DNA of 64,000 nt from Pseudomonas sp. ZH-FAD. GTDB taxonomy: Bacteria > Pseudomonadota > Gammaproteobacteria > Pseudomonadales > Pseudomonadaceae. The position numbers and the translations under genes are program-made. The notes under the pieces are model-generated. The model searched no databases. It was not told the origin of the DNA and worked only from the letters and a program-made list of their open reading frames with translations. The stretch covers positions 62,001 through 126,000 of the forward strand of contig NZ_PGLR01000009.1 in the NCBI RefSeq assembly GCF_002803095.1, given 5' to 3'. Shown here in pieces: positions 32,871-41,934 of this stretch (its first letter is position 1; every line of letters begins with the position of its first letter).

Positions 32871-35018
32871 TCATTCACCACGTGGCAGGGGCAACTTGCT
32901 CCAATCCAGCTGCGCCGGCACCTGCATCGCGGTGCCGGCCGACACACCCGGCGCCACCAGAAAGCCCTGCATGATGTTGCAGTGGTGCCGCGTCAGCCAC
33001 TCGCGCTGCGCCTGAGTTTCGACACCCTCGGCGATGACCTCCAATCCCAGATGCCGACCAAGATCGATGATGGTGCTGACCACCGCGGCGTCACGCGGTG
33101 AGTCGAGCATGTTGGAAACGAACAGACGGTCGATCTTCAGCGTGTCCAGCTCGAAATGACGCAGATAAGCCAGTGACGAGTAACCGGTGCCGAAGTCATC
33201 GATGGCGATCTTCACCCCCAGCTCACGCAGATGAAGCAACTGCGCCTGGGTCAGCTCCAGGTCCTGCATCAGCGCACTCTCGGTAACTTCCACCTCCAGT
33301 TGACTGGGCTTCAGACCGTGGGCGTCGAGTACACGCTGCAGATCAGTCACCAGTTGCGGCATACCGAACTGCACCGGGCTGACATTGAGACTGAGCACCA
33401 TGTCCTCACCGAACTGCTGCTTGAAGTCCGCCAGCTGCCTGGCGCCCTCACGGAAGATCCATTCACCGAGACGATTGATCAGGCGGGTTTCTTCAAGCAG
33501 CGGTATAAACACGTTCGGCGCAACGGTACCCGCGACACGATGCTGCCAGCGCAGCAAGGCCTCGAAGCCGCGCAGGCGCCCGCTATCGAGATGGAACTGG
33601 GGCTGATAGACCAGCACGAAGTCATCGTTCTCGATGGCGTGACGCAGGCTTTCTTCGAGCATCAGCCGCGAACGCGCACGGCCGTTCATTTCCGGTGAGA
33701 AGAAGCGGTATTGCTGGCGACCGGCGCGCTTGGCTTCGTACATCGCCATGTCGGCCGAACGCAGCAGGCCCTCGACGCTCTGCCCGCATTCAGGAAAGCA
33801 GGCGATGCCAACGCTGGCGCCGAGGGTGAAATCCACACCATCGAGGGTGTGGCGCACCGAGACCAGTTCGATCAGCTTCTCCGCGACCTTGGCCGCATCC
33901 TCGGGGTGACCGAGGTTGTCCAGCAGCGCAGTGAACTCGTCACCGCCGATGCGTGCCAGGCTATCGTAGGGGCGCAAGCACGCCTTGAGCTGCTCACCGA
34001 CACGACGCAGCAGCTGATCGCCGACATCATGGCCCAACGAGTCATTGATGCGTTTGAAACCGTCCAGGTCCAGGTAAAGCACCGCGAGCCGCTGACCGCT
34101 GCGTTCGATACGCGCCAACGCCGATTCCAGCGCCTGATGAAAGCCACGTCGATTGAGCAGGCCGGTCAGCGCGTCAGTAACCGCCTGCGACTCCAGCTGC
34201 GCATGCAGATTACGCACCACCGACATGTCCAGCGCGATCAATACCATCGCGCGTTGCGGCCGCGGCAGTGGCGAGCAGGACAACGCCACCGGCAGACAAC
34301 CACCCTTGAGCGTGCGCATCATCGCTTCATGGACGCGGTAGGTCGCCTCGCGCCTGAAGTGCAGGTAGAACTCCGATTGCTGCCAACCGTCGTCGCTGGC
34401 CGGATTCTTGAGAAACGACAGCAGATCGGCGCCCTCAAGATCGCCTACCTCGCCATCAAGCATCTGCGCCATGGCCGGGTTGGCGAACTGGATGCGGCCG
34501 TCCTCGCCGACCACCAGAATACCCTCGGCGGCATTGGCCAGCACCGAGGCGTTAAATGCCCTGGCGCGCTCGAGCTGCTGGGAAAGTGTCTGTAATTCGC
34601 AGCGGTTGTGCTCGTGCTCCAGCAGGCTCTGAATCTTGTGGCGCAGCACGCTGGAATCGAAAGGTTTGAGCACGAAGTCCACGGCGCCAGTGCTGTACCC
34701 ACGCAGCACGGCATCGTGGGTCTGCGCGATGGCGGACACGAAGATGATCGGCGTCAGCCGCGTACGCGGGTTGCCGCGCATCAACCGGGCGACTTCGAAG
34801 CCGTCCATACCCGGCATCTGCACGTCCAGCAGCACCAGTCCTACATCCTCTTCGAGCAGACAGCGCAGGGCCTCTTCGCCGGAACTGGCACAGCGCAGCA
34901 GCCACTCTCCATCTTCGAGTAGCGCCTGCATGGCCTCGAGGTTCTCTACACGGTCATCCACCACCAGCAGAACCTGCCTGGCGGGTACGGCGGCGTTCTT
35001 GCTCTGCGCCTGGGCCAT
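32871..35018 (-). CDS. REC-PAS-GGDEF-EAL response regulator
   Basis: About 715 residues from the ATG at 35018 (GGGGAG upstream). Order: receiver domain (about 15-135, LLLDVQMPGMDG with the phospho-Asp, and FVLKPFD), short coiled coil, PAS (about 160-260), GGDEF (about 290-450) and EAL (about 460-710). The GGDEF motif is intact in RIGGDEFTALLD, preceded by a product-inhibition RPYD. The EAL motif (FEALLRW), EVTESAL, DDFGTGYSSL and AEGVETQ are also intact, so both c-di-GMP synthesis and hydrolysis are possible. It follows the hybrid kinase and is probably its output. Confidence 0.93.
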   Translation of the reverse strand: MAQAQSKNAAVPARQVLLVVDDRVENLEAMQALLEDGEWLLRCASSGEEALRCLLEEDVGLVLLDVQMPGMDGFEVARLMRGNPRTRLTPIIFVSAIAQTHDAVLRGYSTGAVDFVLKPFDSSVLRHKIQSLLEHEHNRCELQTLSQQLERARAFNASVLANAAEGILVVGEDGRIQFANPAMAQMLDGEVGDLEGADLLSFLKNPASDDGWQQSEFYLHFRREATYRVHEAMMRTLKGGCLPVALSCSPLPRPQRAMVLIALDMSVVRNLHAQLESQAVTDALTGLLNRRGFHQALESALARIERSGQRLAVLYLDLDGFKRINDSLGHDVGDQLLRRVGEQLKACLRPYDSLARIGGDEFTALLDNLGHPEDAAKVAEKLIELVSVRHTLDGVDFTLGASVGIACFPECGQSVEGLLRSADMAMYEAKRAGRQQYRFFSPEMNGRARSRLMLEESLRHAIENDDFVLVYQPQFHLDSGRLRGFEALLRWQHRVAGTVAPNVFIPLLEETRLINRLGEWIFREGARQLADFKQQFGEDMVLSLNVSPVQFGMPQLVTDLQRVLDAHGLKPSQLEVEVTESALMQDLELTQAQLLHLRELGVKIAIDDFGTGYSSLAYLRHFELDTLKIDRLFVSNMLDSPRDAAVVSTIIDLGRHLGLEVIAEGVETQAQREWLTRHHCNIMQGFLVAPGVSAGTAMQVPAQLDWSKLPLPRGE

Positions 35019-35063
35019 CGTCACTCCCCTATCCATCTGCCCTTGCACCAGTCACTCCTGTCA

Positions 35064-38000
35064 TCAGGGTAGTCCATCGCCGGGCGAAGGCATGGTCGGC
35101 ATCGCCAACCAGCGCTCCAGCAGTGCCAGCAGCTCGTCACGCTTGATCGGCTTGGCCATGTAGTCATCCGCGCCTGCGGTGATGCACTTCTCGCGATCGC
35201 CCTTCATGGCGTGGGCCGTGAGCGCGATGATGGGGATCACGCAGCCGTGCTCCTGCTTGAGCAGCCGCGTGGCCGTGTAGCCATCCATATTGGGCATGGC
35301 CATATCCATCAGAATCAGGTCGAAGGGATCACGCTGGTAACTGGCGATGGCCTCCAGGCCGTCCTTGGCGGAGCTGACGCGCAGCCCCACTTCATCCAGC
35401 AGCGCCGTCAGTGCATAGACGTTACGCACGTCGTCATCCACCAGCAGGATGCGTTTGCCCTGTAACGGGTTGAGCCGTGCCTGGGCCGGTTGCGGCGCAC
35501 GCACGTCACCGAGAAAGCCCTGCACCGCCTGGCACAACGCGTCGGTGTCATCACCATGCTTGCGCACCACCACGGCGCTATAGCGCCGCAGCCGTTGCAG
35601 GGTCTGCTGAGTGACGTCCACACCGGTGTTGATTACCACGCGCGTACCTTGCAACGTGCGCAACTGATTGAGGCTGTCGAGCAAGGCAAAACCGTCCTGA
35701 TCCGGCAGGTCGAGATCGATCACCAGCGCGCAGAACTGGCCCTGCGCATAGGCCTCGCGGGCCTGCTCGCCATCGGCGCAGGCGATGACCTGAAAGCCCA
35801 GCTCCGTCAGTTGCTCGCGGTAGTGCTCGCGCTCTATCTCGACATCCTCCACCAACAACAATGCCTGCTCCTGCTGCGCACCGTGCTGCAGCTCGATGAA
35901 TACCTGCTCCAGCTCATCGCGACCGATGGGTTTGACCAGATAGCGGGTGCCATCGTCGTTCCAACCCACCGGTTGCGGGACGCAGGAAATGATGTGCACC
36001 GGCGTATGCCGATGGTTCGGCTGGGCGCGCAGACGCCGAAACAGCTGCCAGCCACTGAGATCGGGAAGCAGGATGTCGAGGATCACCGCATTGAACGACT
36101 CCTGCTGCAGCAGTCCCAGCGCCTGTAACCCGGTGCGGCAGTGCACGCTGGAGAAGCCGTGAGCATGAGCCTCCTCGGCGATCACCGCAGCGAAATTAGC
36201 ATCGTCCTCGATGATCAACAGCGGCGGGCCGTCACCTGCACGCTGCGGCCCCTCGAGCGGCGCTTCGACACTGAGTGAGCCCGCCTGCACCGGCAATCTG
36301 ACGGTGAAGGTAGAACCCTGTCCCGGCGCGCTCTGCAGGCTGATATCGCCATCCAGGGCCAGCACCAGCTGACGGGTAATGGCCAGCCCCAGGCCGGTAC
36401 CGCCGAAACGCCGGCTGGTAGAACCGTCGATCTGCTGAAAAGCCTGGAAGACCTGCTCGTGCTGGGCCGGATCGATACCAATGCCAGTATCACGCACGCT
36501 GAAACAGAGCAGCTCGCGCTCATCCTCCTGGCGCCCCTGACTGCTGACGCTCAGCGTGACCTCGCCCTGATCGGTGAACTTCAGCGCGTTGGACAGCAGA
36601 TTGCGCAGGATCTGATGCAGACGCACGCGGTCGGTGTGAATAACGCGTGGCACCCCGGCCTCCAGCTGGGTGTGCAGACGCAAGCCCTTGAGCTCGGCCA
36701 TCGGCCGCAGGCTGGCATCGAGCTCCACCAGCACGTCCTGCATGTTGATCGGCTCCAGCTTGAGCTGCATGCGCCCCGACTCGACCTTGGCCAGGTCGAG
36801 TACATCGTTGATCAGCTGCAGCAGATCACTGCCGGCGCGGTGCACGATATCGGCGTGTTTGCTCTGCTTCTCGGTCAGATTGCCCGCCAGGTTCTGCCGC
36901 AGTTGGTCGCTGAGAATCAGGATGCTGTTGAGCGGCGTGCGCAGCTCATGGGACATGTTGGCGAGAAACTCGGATTTGTAGCGGTTGGCCAACAACAGTT
37001 GCTCGGCCTGCTCGCGCAGCTTCTGCTCGGCCGCCTTGCGCTCGCTGATGTCGATGATCACCGCCTGCACCAGGTTCTCGTCGCCGCTACGAATCGGTGA
37101 CAGGCCGACCTCCAGAGGAATCATGCGGCCTTCACGATGCTGGCCGAACAGCTCGCGGTTACCGCCCATGCGGCGCTGCTCGGGCATGGCCTGGTAACCG
37201 CGGCGCAGCGCCACATGGCTGCCGCGCTGCGCGGCTGGCAACAGCATTTCCACCGGCTCGCCGAGCAGCATCTGCCGTTCGTAACCGAACAACAGTTCGG
37301 TCTGTCGATTGACCATGGCGATGCGCCCCAGGGCATCGACCAGCACGATGGCATTGGGCGAAGCCTCGACCACCAGACGAAAACGCTCCTCGGCCACCTT
37401 GCGCGCACGCAGGTCCACCAGGTTGATCAGGTAGCTGCTGCCTTCATGCAGCGGGTTGAGACTGACGCTGACCGGAATCGACTCACCGCGTAACGTGCGC
37501 ACCATGCGTTCGTCACTCTCGGCCAACTGCTCCTGCAGGTCTTTCGGCGATTCGATATTGGGCAGCACGCGCAACACGGTCTCACCCGGCAAGGCATTGA
37601 GCGGGCAGTCGAACAGCTCGGCAGCGCTGCGATTGGCCATTTCGATGCGGCCCCTGTCATCACAGAGCAGGGTCGCCACCGGCAGCCGTTCGACCAATAG
37701 ACGAAAGCGCTCTTCGCGCTCGCGCAGGGCCACGGCAGCCCGCTCACTGATCTGCAACTTGCGCTCGCGCTGATAGAGAAAGCCGCCGACCAGAATCGAC
37801 AGCAGCAGCGTCGCCGCCAGCCCGGCCCAGAGCCCTAGCGTACCGGTACGATCAACCAGACTGCGCTCATACTCGGGCGTGCCAATGACCTCCAAGCCCC
37901 AAACGCGACCGTACAGCGGCAGCTCCATATGACTCTGAAAACGCGGTTTCCGGCCATCAGCCTGGGTTTCACCGCCCAGCAACTGAACATCCGATGCATG

Positions 38001-38780
38001 CAGGTCCCTCAGCTGAATGTCGAACCGCCGTGTCTGACCACCGAGAATGCCCTCGATCAGATCGTGACTACGAAACGCGCCATGCACCATTCCGAGCAAT
38101 GCAGCACGACGTTGCTCCACCGTGTTGAGTGGCACGCCAGGACGAAAAACCGGAAGAAACAGCAGCACACCCTGCTGCACGTTGACATCGATTTCCTGGC
38201 GTAAAACCACCGGCCCACTCAGGCTGGCATCACCGCTTTCGAGGCTGCGCTCAATGGCCTGACGACGGATCGCATCGCTAAGCATGTCAAAACCGAGTAC
38301 GCGCCGGTTACGCCAATCCAGAGGGCTGACGTAATCGATGGGCAAGTAATGCTCGCGTTCCCCCTCGGGGAAAACCTGATAATCGAGGCGCTCATCCGCT
38401 TTCAGCTCGGCCCGAAAATCGCCCAGCTGCGCATGGCTCAGGTAGCGCGACCAGGCGACGGCCTGTATACCCGGATAACGATCCTGCAATTGCAGCTGAT
38501 CCAGCGCCCGCTCCCACTCGATGGGAGAAACCCGGTCACTCCCGGTCATCAACCCCGAGACTCCGCGCAGGACCATTTCATAAGCCTGCATGCGCGCCAT
38601 CACTCGCTGACCAATATCCTGCGCCTCGAGTGCAAAGCGATGTTGACTGTCTTCCCGCTCACGCTCCTGCAAAGTATTCCACTGCCAGAAAATCAGGCCA
38701 CCCAACCCCAGTAGCAGGCCAAGTGCAACCAGCAGCGGCGTCCAGGGCCTTGGTGGCCGCTCGACAGCTCTGTCGTCCAT
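35064..38780 (-). CDS. CHASE-PAS-PAS hybrid histidine kinase with three receiver domains
   Basis: About 1238 residues from the ATG at 38780 (AAGGAG upstream). Two membrane helices (about 13-34 and 320-345) flank a periplasmic CHASE sensor (YPGIQAVAWSRYL). Then come two PAS domains (about 360-600), HisKA with the phospho-His in NMSHELRTPLN, an HATPase with NLLSNALKFTDQG, DTGIGID and GGTGLGLAI, and three receivers; the first two have ILDILLPD and VIDLDLPD at the acceptor Asp, and the third has LMDMAMPNMDG plus KPI. The ligand is unknown. It is followed after 45 bp by the GGDEF-EAL protein. Confidence 0.93.
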   Translation of the reverse strand: MDDRAVERPPRPWTPLLVALGLLLGLGGLIFWQWNTLQEREREDSQHRFALEAQDIGQRVMARMQAYEMVLRGVSGLMTGSDRVSPIEWERALDQLQLQDRYPGIQAVAWSRYLSHAQLGDFRAELKADERLDYQVFPEGEREHYLPIDYVSPLDWRNRRVLGFDMLSDAIRRQAIERSLESGDASLSGPVVLRQEIDVNVQQGVLLFLPVFRPGVPLNTVEQRRAALLGMVHGAFRSHDLIEGILGGQTRRFDIQLRDLHASDVQLLGGETQADGRKPRFQSHMELPLYGRVWGLEVIGTPEYERSLVDRTGTLGLWAGLAATLLLSILVGGFLYQRERKLQISERAAVALREREERFRLLVERLPVATLLCDDRGRIEMANRSAAELFDCPLNALPGETVLRVLPNIESPKDLQEQLAESDERMVRTLRGESIPVSVSLNPLHEGSSYLINLVDLRARKVAEERFRLVVEASPNAIVLVDALGRIAMVNRQTELLFGYERQMLLGEPVEMLLPAAQRGSHVALRRGYQAMPEQRRMGGNRELFGQHREGRMIPLEVGLSPIRSGDENLVQAVIIDISERKAAEQKLREQAEQLLLANRYKSEFLANMSHELRTPLNSILILSDQLRQNLAGNLTEKQSKHADIVHRAGSDLLQLINDVLDLAKVESGRMQLKLEPINMQDVLVELDASLRPMAELKGLRLHTQLEAGVPRVIHTDRVRLHQILRNLLSNALKFTDQGEVTLSVSSQGRQEDERELLCFSVRDTGIGIDPAQHEQVFQAFQQIDGSTSRRFGGTGLGLAITRQLVLALDGDISLQSAPGQGSTFTVRLPVQAGSLSVEAPLEGPQRAGDGPPLLIIEDDANFAAVIAEEAHAHGFSSVHCRTGLQALGLLQQESFNAVILDILLPDLSGWQLFRRLRAQPNHRHTPVHIISCVPQPVGWNDDGTRYLVKPIGRDELEQVFIELQHGAQQEQALLLVEDVEIEREHYREQLTELGFQVIACADGEQAREAYAQGQFCALVIDLDLPDQDGFALLDSLNQLRTLQGTRVVINTGVDVTQQTLQRLRRYSAVVVRKHGDDTDALCQAVQGFLGDVRAPQPAQARLNPLQGKRILLVDDDVRNVYALTALLDEVGLRVSSAKDGLEAIASYQRDPFDLILMDMAMPNMDGYTATRLLKQEHGCVIPIIALTAHAMKGDREKCITAGADDYMAKPIKRDELLALLERWLAMPTMPSPGDGLP

Positions 38781-38985
38781 TCGCTCTCCTTCGGTCATCC
38801 AGAACCAACGCGCACGGTACATCCGCACGCGGACATCACAGAACCACAGCAAGCATTCTAGTCAGGATTTGAATGAGTGGCCTTTTGCCAGAAGAGACTC
38901 GACGGGCGGTCACGGACATTGCCGCAAACGCCCTCTGACGCCCCAGTGAAATACGTTCGCAGGCGTGAATGTCAGCGACATAAAA

Positions 38986-39008
38986 AAAGCCTCCCGGAGG
39001 GAGGCTTT
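38986..39008 (-). terminator. Terminator downstream of the OmpA-type lipoprotein gene
   Basis: AAAGCCTCCC and GGGAGGCTTT pair around GGA; on the minus strand the stem runs into T7. It lies 19 bp after the stop at 39028. Confidence 0.9.
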
Positions 39009-39027
39009 GATTCAACGCGACGAGGCC

Positions 39028-39684
39028 TTAAAGCGGACGCAGGTTGATCTCGACACGACGGTTCTGCGCACGACCAGCATCGGTAGCGTTGCTGGCAATC
39101 GGCTGGCTCGGGCCAGCACCGTATGCAGAGATGCGCTGACCCGGCACGCCATTGGCGGTCAGGTAGTTGGCCACGCTCTGAGCGCGACGCTGCGACAGAC
39201 TCTGATTAAGCTCCTGCGAACCGGTGCTGTCGGTGTGACCGACGATGTTCACTCCGTTCTTGTTGAACTCCTTGAACACCAGCACCAGCGAATTGAGGGT
39301 CGGGTAGAAGCTGCTGGAGATATCCGCCGAGTTGCTGGCGAAGGTGATATTGCCCGGCATGATCAGTTTCAGATCATCGCCGTTGCGTTGCACCTGCACG
39401 CCAGTGCCCTGCAGGGTCTGGCGCAGTTTGGCCTCCTGGGTGTCGACGTAATAGCCGTAACCACCACCGGCGGCACCACCGACGGCCGCACCGATCAGCG
39501 CGCCTTTGGTGCGGTCCTTTTTGCTCGAAGTCGCAGCACCGATCACCGCACCGGTCGCGGCGCCGATGCCGCCATAGATGCCAGCTTTGCCGGCCTGGCT
39601 CTCGCCGGTGTAAGGGTTGGTGGTACAGCCGGCCAGCAAGGCCATGAGCGCAGTGGCTGCGATCAGATTACGCCTGGTCTTCAT
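39028..39684 (-). CDS. OmpA-family lipoprotein with glycine zipper (YiaD-like), copy 1
   Basis: A 218-residue lipoprotein. The signal peptide ends in LLAGC (Cys about 20); a glycine-zipper segment (about 35-85, [14 protein letters not shown] and [15 protein letters not shown]) is followed by an OmpA C-terminal domain (about 100-218) with the peptidoglycan-binding [19 protein letters not shown] and NRRVEINL. It likely links the outer membrane to peptidoglycan. A close paralogue lies 142 bp upstream in the same direction. Confidence 0.9.
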   Translation of the reverse strand: MKTRRNLIAATALMALLAGCTTNPYTGESQAGKAGIYGGIGAATGAVIGAATSSKKDRTKGALIGAAVGGAAGGGYGYYVDTQEAKLRQTLQGTGVQVQRNGDDLKLIMPGNITFASNSADISSSFYPTLNSLVLVFKEFNKNGVNIVGHTDSTGSQELNQSLSQRRAQSVANYLTANGVPGQRISAYGAGPSQPIASNATDAGRAQNRRVEINLRPL

Positions 39685-39826
39685 AACTTTTCCTTAGGAT
39701 TTCTTCTGGTATCGGGCAGACATGCCGCAGCCTTCGAACCGCCAAGGCGCGGTAAAGTTCCGCCCAAGCTTATCAGCCTGGGGCTATCAGAACTGCGAAG
39801 CAGAGCAGATCGACCCGATACGTACC

Positions 39827-40495
39827 TTACTGCACACCTGGCAGCGGTCGCAGTGTCACTTCGACACGGCGATTCTGCGCACGGCCTTCAGCGGTGGCGT
39901 TGCTGGCTACGGGCTGATCCGGCCCCATACCACGGGTACTCAAGCGACTGGGGTCGACACCCTGCGCCAACAGATAGTCGGCCACGCTTTGCGCGCGACG
40001 CTGCGACAGCCCCATGTTGTGGCTATGCGAGCCGGTGCTGTCGGTATGCCCGACAACCTCGATGCTGTTCTGGTTGTACTGGCGGAAGGAATTGGCCAGG
40101 TTGTTCAGCGGCTGATAGAAGCTGCTGGCGATCTGCGCCGAGTCGGTAGCGAAGGTGATGTTGCCGGGCATGATCAACTGAATCACATCGCCTTGGCGCT
40201 GCACCTCGACGCCGGTGCCCTGCATGCTGCGGCGCAGTTCCTCTTCCTGCTTGTCGGCGTAGTAGCCATAACCTGCCGCTGCGGCACCGGCCACGGCCGC
40301 GCCGATCAGCGCGCCCTTGCCGCGGTTGTCATGGTTGATCAGCGCACCGGCAGCCGCGCCGGCCAGCGCCCCGATACCACCGTAGGTGGCGGTGCGGTTG
40401 GAGCTCGGTGCGCTCTGATCGTAGGGGTTCTGCGAGGCGCAACCGCCAAGCAGCAGCGCAGAGGTGCAAAGGGCAATAACGGGCAGGCGAAACAT
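39827..40495 (-). CDS. OmpA-family lipoprotein with glycine zipper (YiaD-like), copy 2
   Basis: A 222-residue lipoprotein with lipobox LLGGC (Cys about 19), a glycine zipper and the same OmpA domain as copy 1 ([31 protein letters not shown]). By eye roughly two thirds of the aligned residues after position 35 are identical to copy 1, so this is a tandem duplication. No terminator is evident in the 142-bp gap between them, so the two may be co-transcribed. Confidence 0.9.
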   Translation of the reverse strand: MFRLPVIALCTSALLLGGCASQNPYDQSAPSSNRTATYGGIGALAGAAAGALINHDNRGKGALIGAAVAGAAAAGYGYYADKQEEELRRSMQGTGVEVQRQGDVIQLIMPGNITFATDSAQIASSFYQPLNNLANSFRQYNQNSIEVVGHTDSTGSHSHNMGLSQRRAQSVADYLLAQGVDPSRLSTRGMGPDQPVASNATAEGRAQNRRVEVTLRPLPGVQ

Positions 40496-40559
40496 GAAGG
40501 CGTCTCCATGAACGGTGGGTGATGGCTCTTTGAGTCATCACGCTGCCATTAGTGCCTTG

Positions 40560-41201
40560 TCACGCACGAATAAAGGGGTTCTCACGCATTTCATCGCCAA
40601 GACGAGTATCCGGGCCATGGCCGGTGACCACGGTGGCATCCTCGTCGAGGCTATACAGGCGCTGCTTGATCGAACGCTCGATGGTCGCGTAATCACCGCC
40701 CCACAGGTCGGTACGCCCGATACCGCGACGGAACAGGGTGTCGCCGGCGATCAGCAGCTTGGCGTCCTCGAACCAGAAGCTCATCGAACCCGGCGTGTGC
40801 CCTGGCGTATGCAAGGCCACGCCGCAGCCACAGGCCAGCTCCTCGTCATCGGCCAGCCATTTGTCCGGCGCCGGCACGGGCGTGTAAGGCACGCCGAACA
40901 TGCTGCACTGCATCTCCAGATTGTCCCAGAGGAACTGATCCTCCTTGTGCAGGTGCAGCGTGGCACCGGTCTTCTCCTTCATCTGCCCCGAGGCAAGGAA
41001 GTGATCGAGGTGCGCATGGGTGTGGATGATGCTCACCACCTTGAGGCCATGAGCCTCCAGACGCGCCATGATCAGATCGGGATTACCACCTGGATCGACC
41101 ACGATGGCCTTCTTGGTAATCGGGTCGCCGATGATGGTGCAGTTGCACTGCAAGGGGCCGACAGGGAAGGTTTCGCGGATTAGCACGGATTTACTGGTCA
41201 T
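40560..41201 (-). CDS. Metallo-beta-lactamase-fold hydrolase (glyoxalase II-like)
   Basis: A 213-residue YcbL-type protein. The zinc motif HTHAHLDH is at about residues 59-66, further ligand histidines are in CGVALHTPGHTPGS (about 128-140), and a late His is in VVTGHGPDT. The family hydrolyses thioesters such as S-lactoylglutathione; the substrate here is not proven. It is the last core gene before the accessory island. Confidence 0.88.
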   Translation of the reverse strand: MTSKSVLIRETFPVGPLQCNCTIIGDPITKKAIVVDPGGNPDLIMARLEAHGLKVVSIIHTHAHLDHFLASGQMKEKTGATLHLHKEDQFLWDNLEMQCSMFGVPYTPVPAPDKWLADDEELACGCGVALHTPGHTPGSMSFWFEDAKLLIAGDTLFRRGIGRTDLWGGDYATIERSIKQRLYSLDEDATVVTGHGPDTRLGDEMRENPFIRA

Positions 41202-41383
41202 GAGGTAGAACCTGGAGTGATCGATGACTCAATCTTGGCACAGCGAGATTGACTCCCTCCAGCGACCATCGAACCCGCCCGCTGGAACACCTGAAGCAGC
41301 AAAGCATGTACATTTGCCATCACTGAACACGGCCGGCCATAGCAGCGCGGAGTGAGCCGCAGCTTTGCAAGGAACCTGGAGTA
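41202..41383. other. Non-coding left edge of the accessory island
   Basis: The 182 bp between the hydrolase start and the HsdR-like stub hold no gene that I can support. An 11-bp direct repeat GAACCTGGAGT occurs at 41208-41218 and again at 41372-41382, both as ribosome-binding-site-like positions, and may be chance. Confidence 0.5.
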
Positions 41384-41506
41384 ATGGACAAGAAGTCGCT
41401 TTCCGAGCGGGACATCTGCAGCAAGTACATAGCACCAGCCATCGCCAAGGCCGGCTGGGACATGCAGGGGCAGGTACTGGAAAGGTTTGGTTTATGGCCA
41501 GCGTAA
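41384..41506 (+). pseudogene. Truncated type I restriction subunit HsdR, N-terminal stub
   Basis: A 40-codon ORF with GGAG before its ATG begins MDKKSLSERDICSKY and continues IAPAIAKAGWD. This matches the conserved N terminus of HsdR proteins, which are about 800-1100 residues long and usually read [M]DKKxLSExDIxxKxIxPAIxxAGWD. After Asp-26 the similarity stops and a TAA follows 14 codons later. No endonuclease, helicase, methylase (HsdM) or specificity (HsdS) gene remains nearby. It is a remnant of a lost restriction system. Confidence 0.65.
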
Positions 41507-41934
41507 AGAACTACTCCAATAACTACCCAAGTGTGTCGAAAAAATCGCGGTAACCCAGACTGGTGGGATAGTGAGACTAACGAGTTCTCCACCCGAGTCG
41601 AGAACGAGTCCGCCTAGAGCTCCGGTGCAAAATATCTGGATGCCTGCAGCAAATGGCGTAACTCTTCGCCCGAGACAAGTGCATTATCTCAAGCCGCCTG
41701 CATAGCGTATTTGCCGAAGGAGAGCTGGAATTCCATGTAGTAATTGCAAAAAATGCAACAACTGCGACCGACGACAATACCTATCAGGTCGAGCTTTTCA
41801 AGCTTGTGCCGTGCTATCGGTCAGTTACTGGTTCAACTCCTGGAAATGCACACGCTTTCACCAAGAGGCCACAGGCTCTGAATCTGAGCCCATCATACTT
41901 TCAGGTAAGGTAGGCGCTTATCAATCGTGAAGGT
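41507..41934. other. Broken or unrecognised sequence between the hsdR stub and the Abi gene
   Basis: No intact gene is supported. In the hsdR frame a stretch ending with NPDWWDSETNEFSTRVENE then a stop is open (41507-41616). A second open frame without an ATG runs from 41662 to a TAG at 41911-41913 (84 codons), containing VFAEGELEFHVVIAKNATT and SPSYFQVR. Base composition is lower in GC than the flanking core genes. I recognise neither product; both look like remnants. Confidence 0.5.

Noticed and set aside
41208..41382. An 11-bp direct repeat GAACCTGGAGT at the left side of the accessory island as an attachment site
   Set aside because: Both copies resemble ribosome binding sites, there is no integrase, and no third copy is seen at the right edge.
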